Below, piece after piece: positions 6,135-7,148 of a stretch of DNA of 7,148 bases (positions are counted from its first letter, which is position 1; each line of letters begins with the position of its first letter). The stretch spans positions 1-7,148 of the forward strand of contig SBFY01000066.1 of the NCBI GenBank assembly GCA_006227085.1, written 5' to 3'. The position numbers were made by a program, and so were the translations under genes. The notes below the pieces were generated by a model. It did not search any database. It was not told where the DNA came from and saw only the letters and a list, made by a program, of their open reading frames with translations. This stretch comes from Gammaproteobacteria bacterium (GTDB lineage Bacteria; Pseudomonadota; Gammaproteobacteria; Pseudomonadales; M0112).

Positions 6135-6156
6135 GAAGGAGTCGGACATGTCTGAC
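6135..6156 (+). promoter_or_regulatory. rplY ribosome binding site and start-codon hairpin
   Basis: GAAGGAG (6135-6141) is a near-perfect Shine-Dalgarno six bases before ATG 6148. Its last G begins a possible hairpin: GUCGGA (6141-6146) pairs with UCUGAC (6151-6156), with one G-U wobble, leaving the loop CAUG, which contains the start codon. If it forms, it would compete with initiation. In E. coli, translational autorepression of rplY by L25 with an atypical Shine-Dalgarno has been reported. This leader clearly differs in having a canonical one. Confidence 0.4.
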
Positions 6157-6792
6157 ACATTCGTATTGAACGCCAAGCGCCGTCAGGACGTAGGGAAAGG
6201 TGCGAGCCGCCGCCTGCGTCGTGAGGCGAACGAACTGCCCTCCATCATTTACGGTGGTGGCAAGGCCCCTGAAAACGTCACCCTGACCCTGCGCCAGATC
6301 ACCAAGGCACTGGAAGACGAGCGCTTCTACAGCCACGTGATCACGCTGGACGTGGATGGCACCACCGAAGAAGTGATCCTGAAGGACCTGCAGCGTCACC
6401 CGGCCAAGAGCACCATCATGCACGTGGATTTCCAGCGTGTGGTGAAAGGCCAGAAGATGACCGTGCATGTACCGCTGCACTTCACCAACGCTGCCAAATC
6501 ACCGGGCGTGAAACTGCAAGGTGGTATCGAGTCGCACCAGGCCACTGAACTGGAAATCCGTTGCTTGCCGAAGGATATTCCCGAGTTCATCGAAGTGGAC
6601 ATGGGCAACATGAACGTGGGCGACATCCTCCACATCTCCGACCTGAAACTCGCTGCTGGCCTGGAAAGTGTGGCACTGGCCCACCACCACGACCTGGCAC
6701 TGGCCTCTATCATCGCCCCGCGCGTTGACAAAGAGCCTGCTGCTGGCGAAGCACCGAAAGCTGAAGGTGCTGGCGAAGAGAAGAAGGACTGA
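6148..6792 (+). CDS. rplY: Large ribosomal subunit protein bL25, long form with CTC/TL5 C-terminal domain
   Basis: L25 binds loop E of 5S rRNA in the central protuberance of the 50S subunit. This 214-residue protein is the long form (TL5/CTC type, a general-stress family in other bacteria), unlike the 94-residue E. coli protein. Residues 1-95 are the 5S-binding domain (GKGASRRLRR at 17-26, PSIIYGG at 31-37, LQRHPAKSTIMHVDFQRV at 81-98). Residues 100-190 are the beta-rich CTC domain (VPLHFTNAAKSPGVKLQGG, 108-126; LPKDIPEFIEVD, 140-151; VGDILHISDL, 157-166). Residues 192-214 are a charged Ala/Glu/Lys-rich tail, probably disordered. The long form is usual in Pseudomonas. A strong Shine-Dalgarno precedes ATG 6148. 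I found no convincing promoter in the 75-base gap after prs. The gene probably reads on into pth, 27 bases downstream. Confidence 0.96.
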   Translation: MSDTFVLNAKRRQDVGKGASRRLRREANELPSIIYGGGKAPENVTLTLRQITKALEDERFYSHVITLDVDGTTEEVILKDLQRHPAKSTIMHVDFQRVVKGQKMTVHVPLHFTNAAKSPGVKLQGGIESHQATELEIRCLPKDIPEFIEVDMGNMNVGDILHISDLKLAAGLESVALAHHHDLALASIIAPRVDKEPAAGEAPKAEGAGEEKKD

Positions 6793-6807
6793 TCCGGCAC
6801 TCCCGGA
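6793..6807 (+). repeat. Small hairpin between rplY and pth
   Basis: TCCGG-CACTC-CCGGA forms a perfect five-pair GC-rich stem starting right after the rplY stop and ending just before the pth Shine-Dalgarno AGGAAA (6809-6814). No T-run follows, so it is not an intrinsic terminator. It might protect an mRNA end or separate translation of the two genes. It is short enough to be chance. Confidence 0.35.
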
Positions 6808-6819
6808 CAGGAAAGCACC

Positions 6820-7148
6820 GTGGCTATTGCATTGCTGGTGGGGCTGGGCAATCCCGGCTCCCGCTACGCCGACACCCGTCACAACGCGGGTGCCTGGTTA
6901 GTGGAACGCTTTGCTGCAGCCCACGGTGCCATTCTCAACCCTGATAGCAAATGCCAAGGCAAAACCGCACGCCTGACCATCAACGGCCAGGACGTGCGCT
7001 TGCTGATCCCGGATCAGTACATGAACCTGAGCGGCCAATCGGTGGGTGCGGCTGCGCGCTTTTACCGCATCGAACCGAAAGACATCGTGGTCGCACACGA
7101 TGAACTGGACCTGGCCCCCGGCATCACCAAACTGAAACTGGGCGGCGG
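6820..7148 (+). CDS. pth: Peptidyl-tRNA hydrolase, N-terminal part (cut by the window edge)
   Basis: Pth cleaves the ester bond of peptidyl-tRNAs that drop off the ribosome, returning tRNA for recharging; it is normally essential. The 109 complete codons visible begin MAIALLVGLGNPGSRYADTR. They include the catalytic His21 in TRHNAGAW (19-26), Asn69 in YMNLSG (67-72), Asp94 in AHDELDL (92-98), and end at the Gly-rich LGGG, which in the family precedes HGGHNG. The start is the GTG at 6820, preceded by AGGAAA at 6809-6814. The first in-frame ATG is at codon 68, far too late. The gene lies 27 bases after rplY on the same strand, the usual rplY-pth order. Confidence 0.96.
   Translation, partial: MAIALLVGLGNPGSRYADTRHNAGAWLVERFAAAHGAILNPDSKCQGKTARLTINGQDVRLLIPDQYMNLSGQSVGAAARFYRIEPKDIVVAHDELDLAPGITKLKLGG

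Overview
The window looks like a core chromosomal segment of a gammaproteobacterium, roughly 60% GC by eye. Gene content and order (hemA and prfA facing away from a TPR lipoprotein gene, then lolB, ispE, tRNA-Gln, prs, rplY and the start of pth) match the arrangement I know from Pseudomonas and related Pseudomonadales/Oceanospirillales. E. coli keeps parts of the same neighbourhood. The proteins resemble their gammaproteobacterial families along their length, but I cannot name a genus from sequence alone. I see no insertion sequences, CRISPR arrays, phage genes, attachment sites or broken genes.

Layout. Minus strand, 1-1643: the 5' part of prfA (release factor 1, cut by the window edge) lies 6 bases downstream of hemA (glutamyl-tRNA reductase), as one operon. 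A 175-base divergent region (1644-1818) holds a good extended -10 element for hemA and a weaker promoter candidate for the rightward genes. Plus strand, 1819-5001: a TPR outer-membrane lipoprotein (likely LbcA ortholog) overlaps lolB by 14 bases, and lolB overlaps ispE by ATGA, so these three are tightly coupled. Five bases after ispE comes tRNA-Gln(UUG) with encoded CCA, then prs (GTG start), rplY (long, CTC-type L25) and the first 109 codons of pth (GTG start).

How the genes fit together. hemA uses Glu-tRNA to begin tetrapyrrole synthesis, prfA ends translation, pth recycles peptidyl-tRNA, L25 binds 5S rRNA and tRNA-Gln is a translation substrate. LolB inserts lipoproteins into the outer membrane, including probably the TPR lipoprotein encoded just upstream. 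IspE belongs to the MEP isoprenoid pathway and Prs makes PRPP for nucleotides, His, Trp and NAD.

I found no undescribed multi-gene system. The most interesting signals are regulatory: (1) a consensus-like sigma70 promoter inside ispE (TTGACA, 17 bases, CACAAT), followed by a perfect 6+3+6 dyad, well placed to drive tRNA-Gln and prs separately; (2) a possible hairpin with the rplY AUG in its loop; and (3) a larger hairpin with a U-rich tail just before the rplY Shine-Dalgarno. All three are predictions from reading the sequence, not computed folds.
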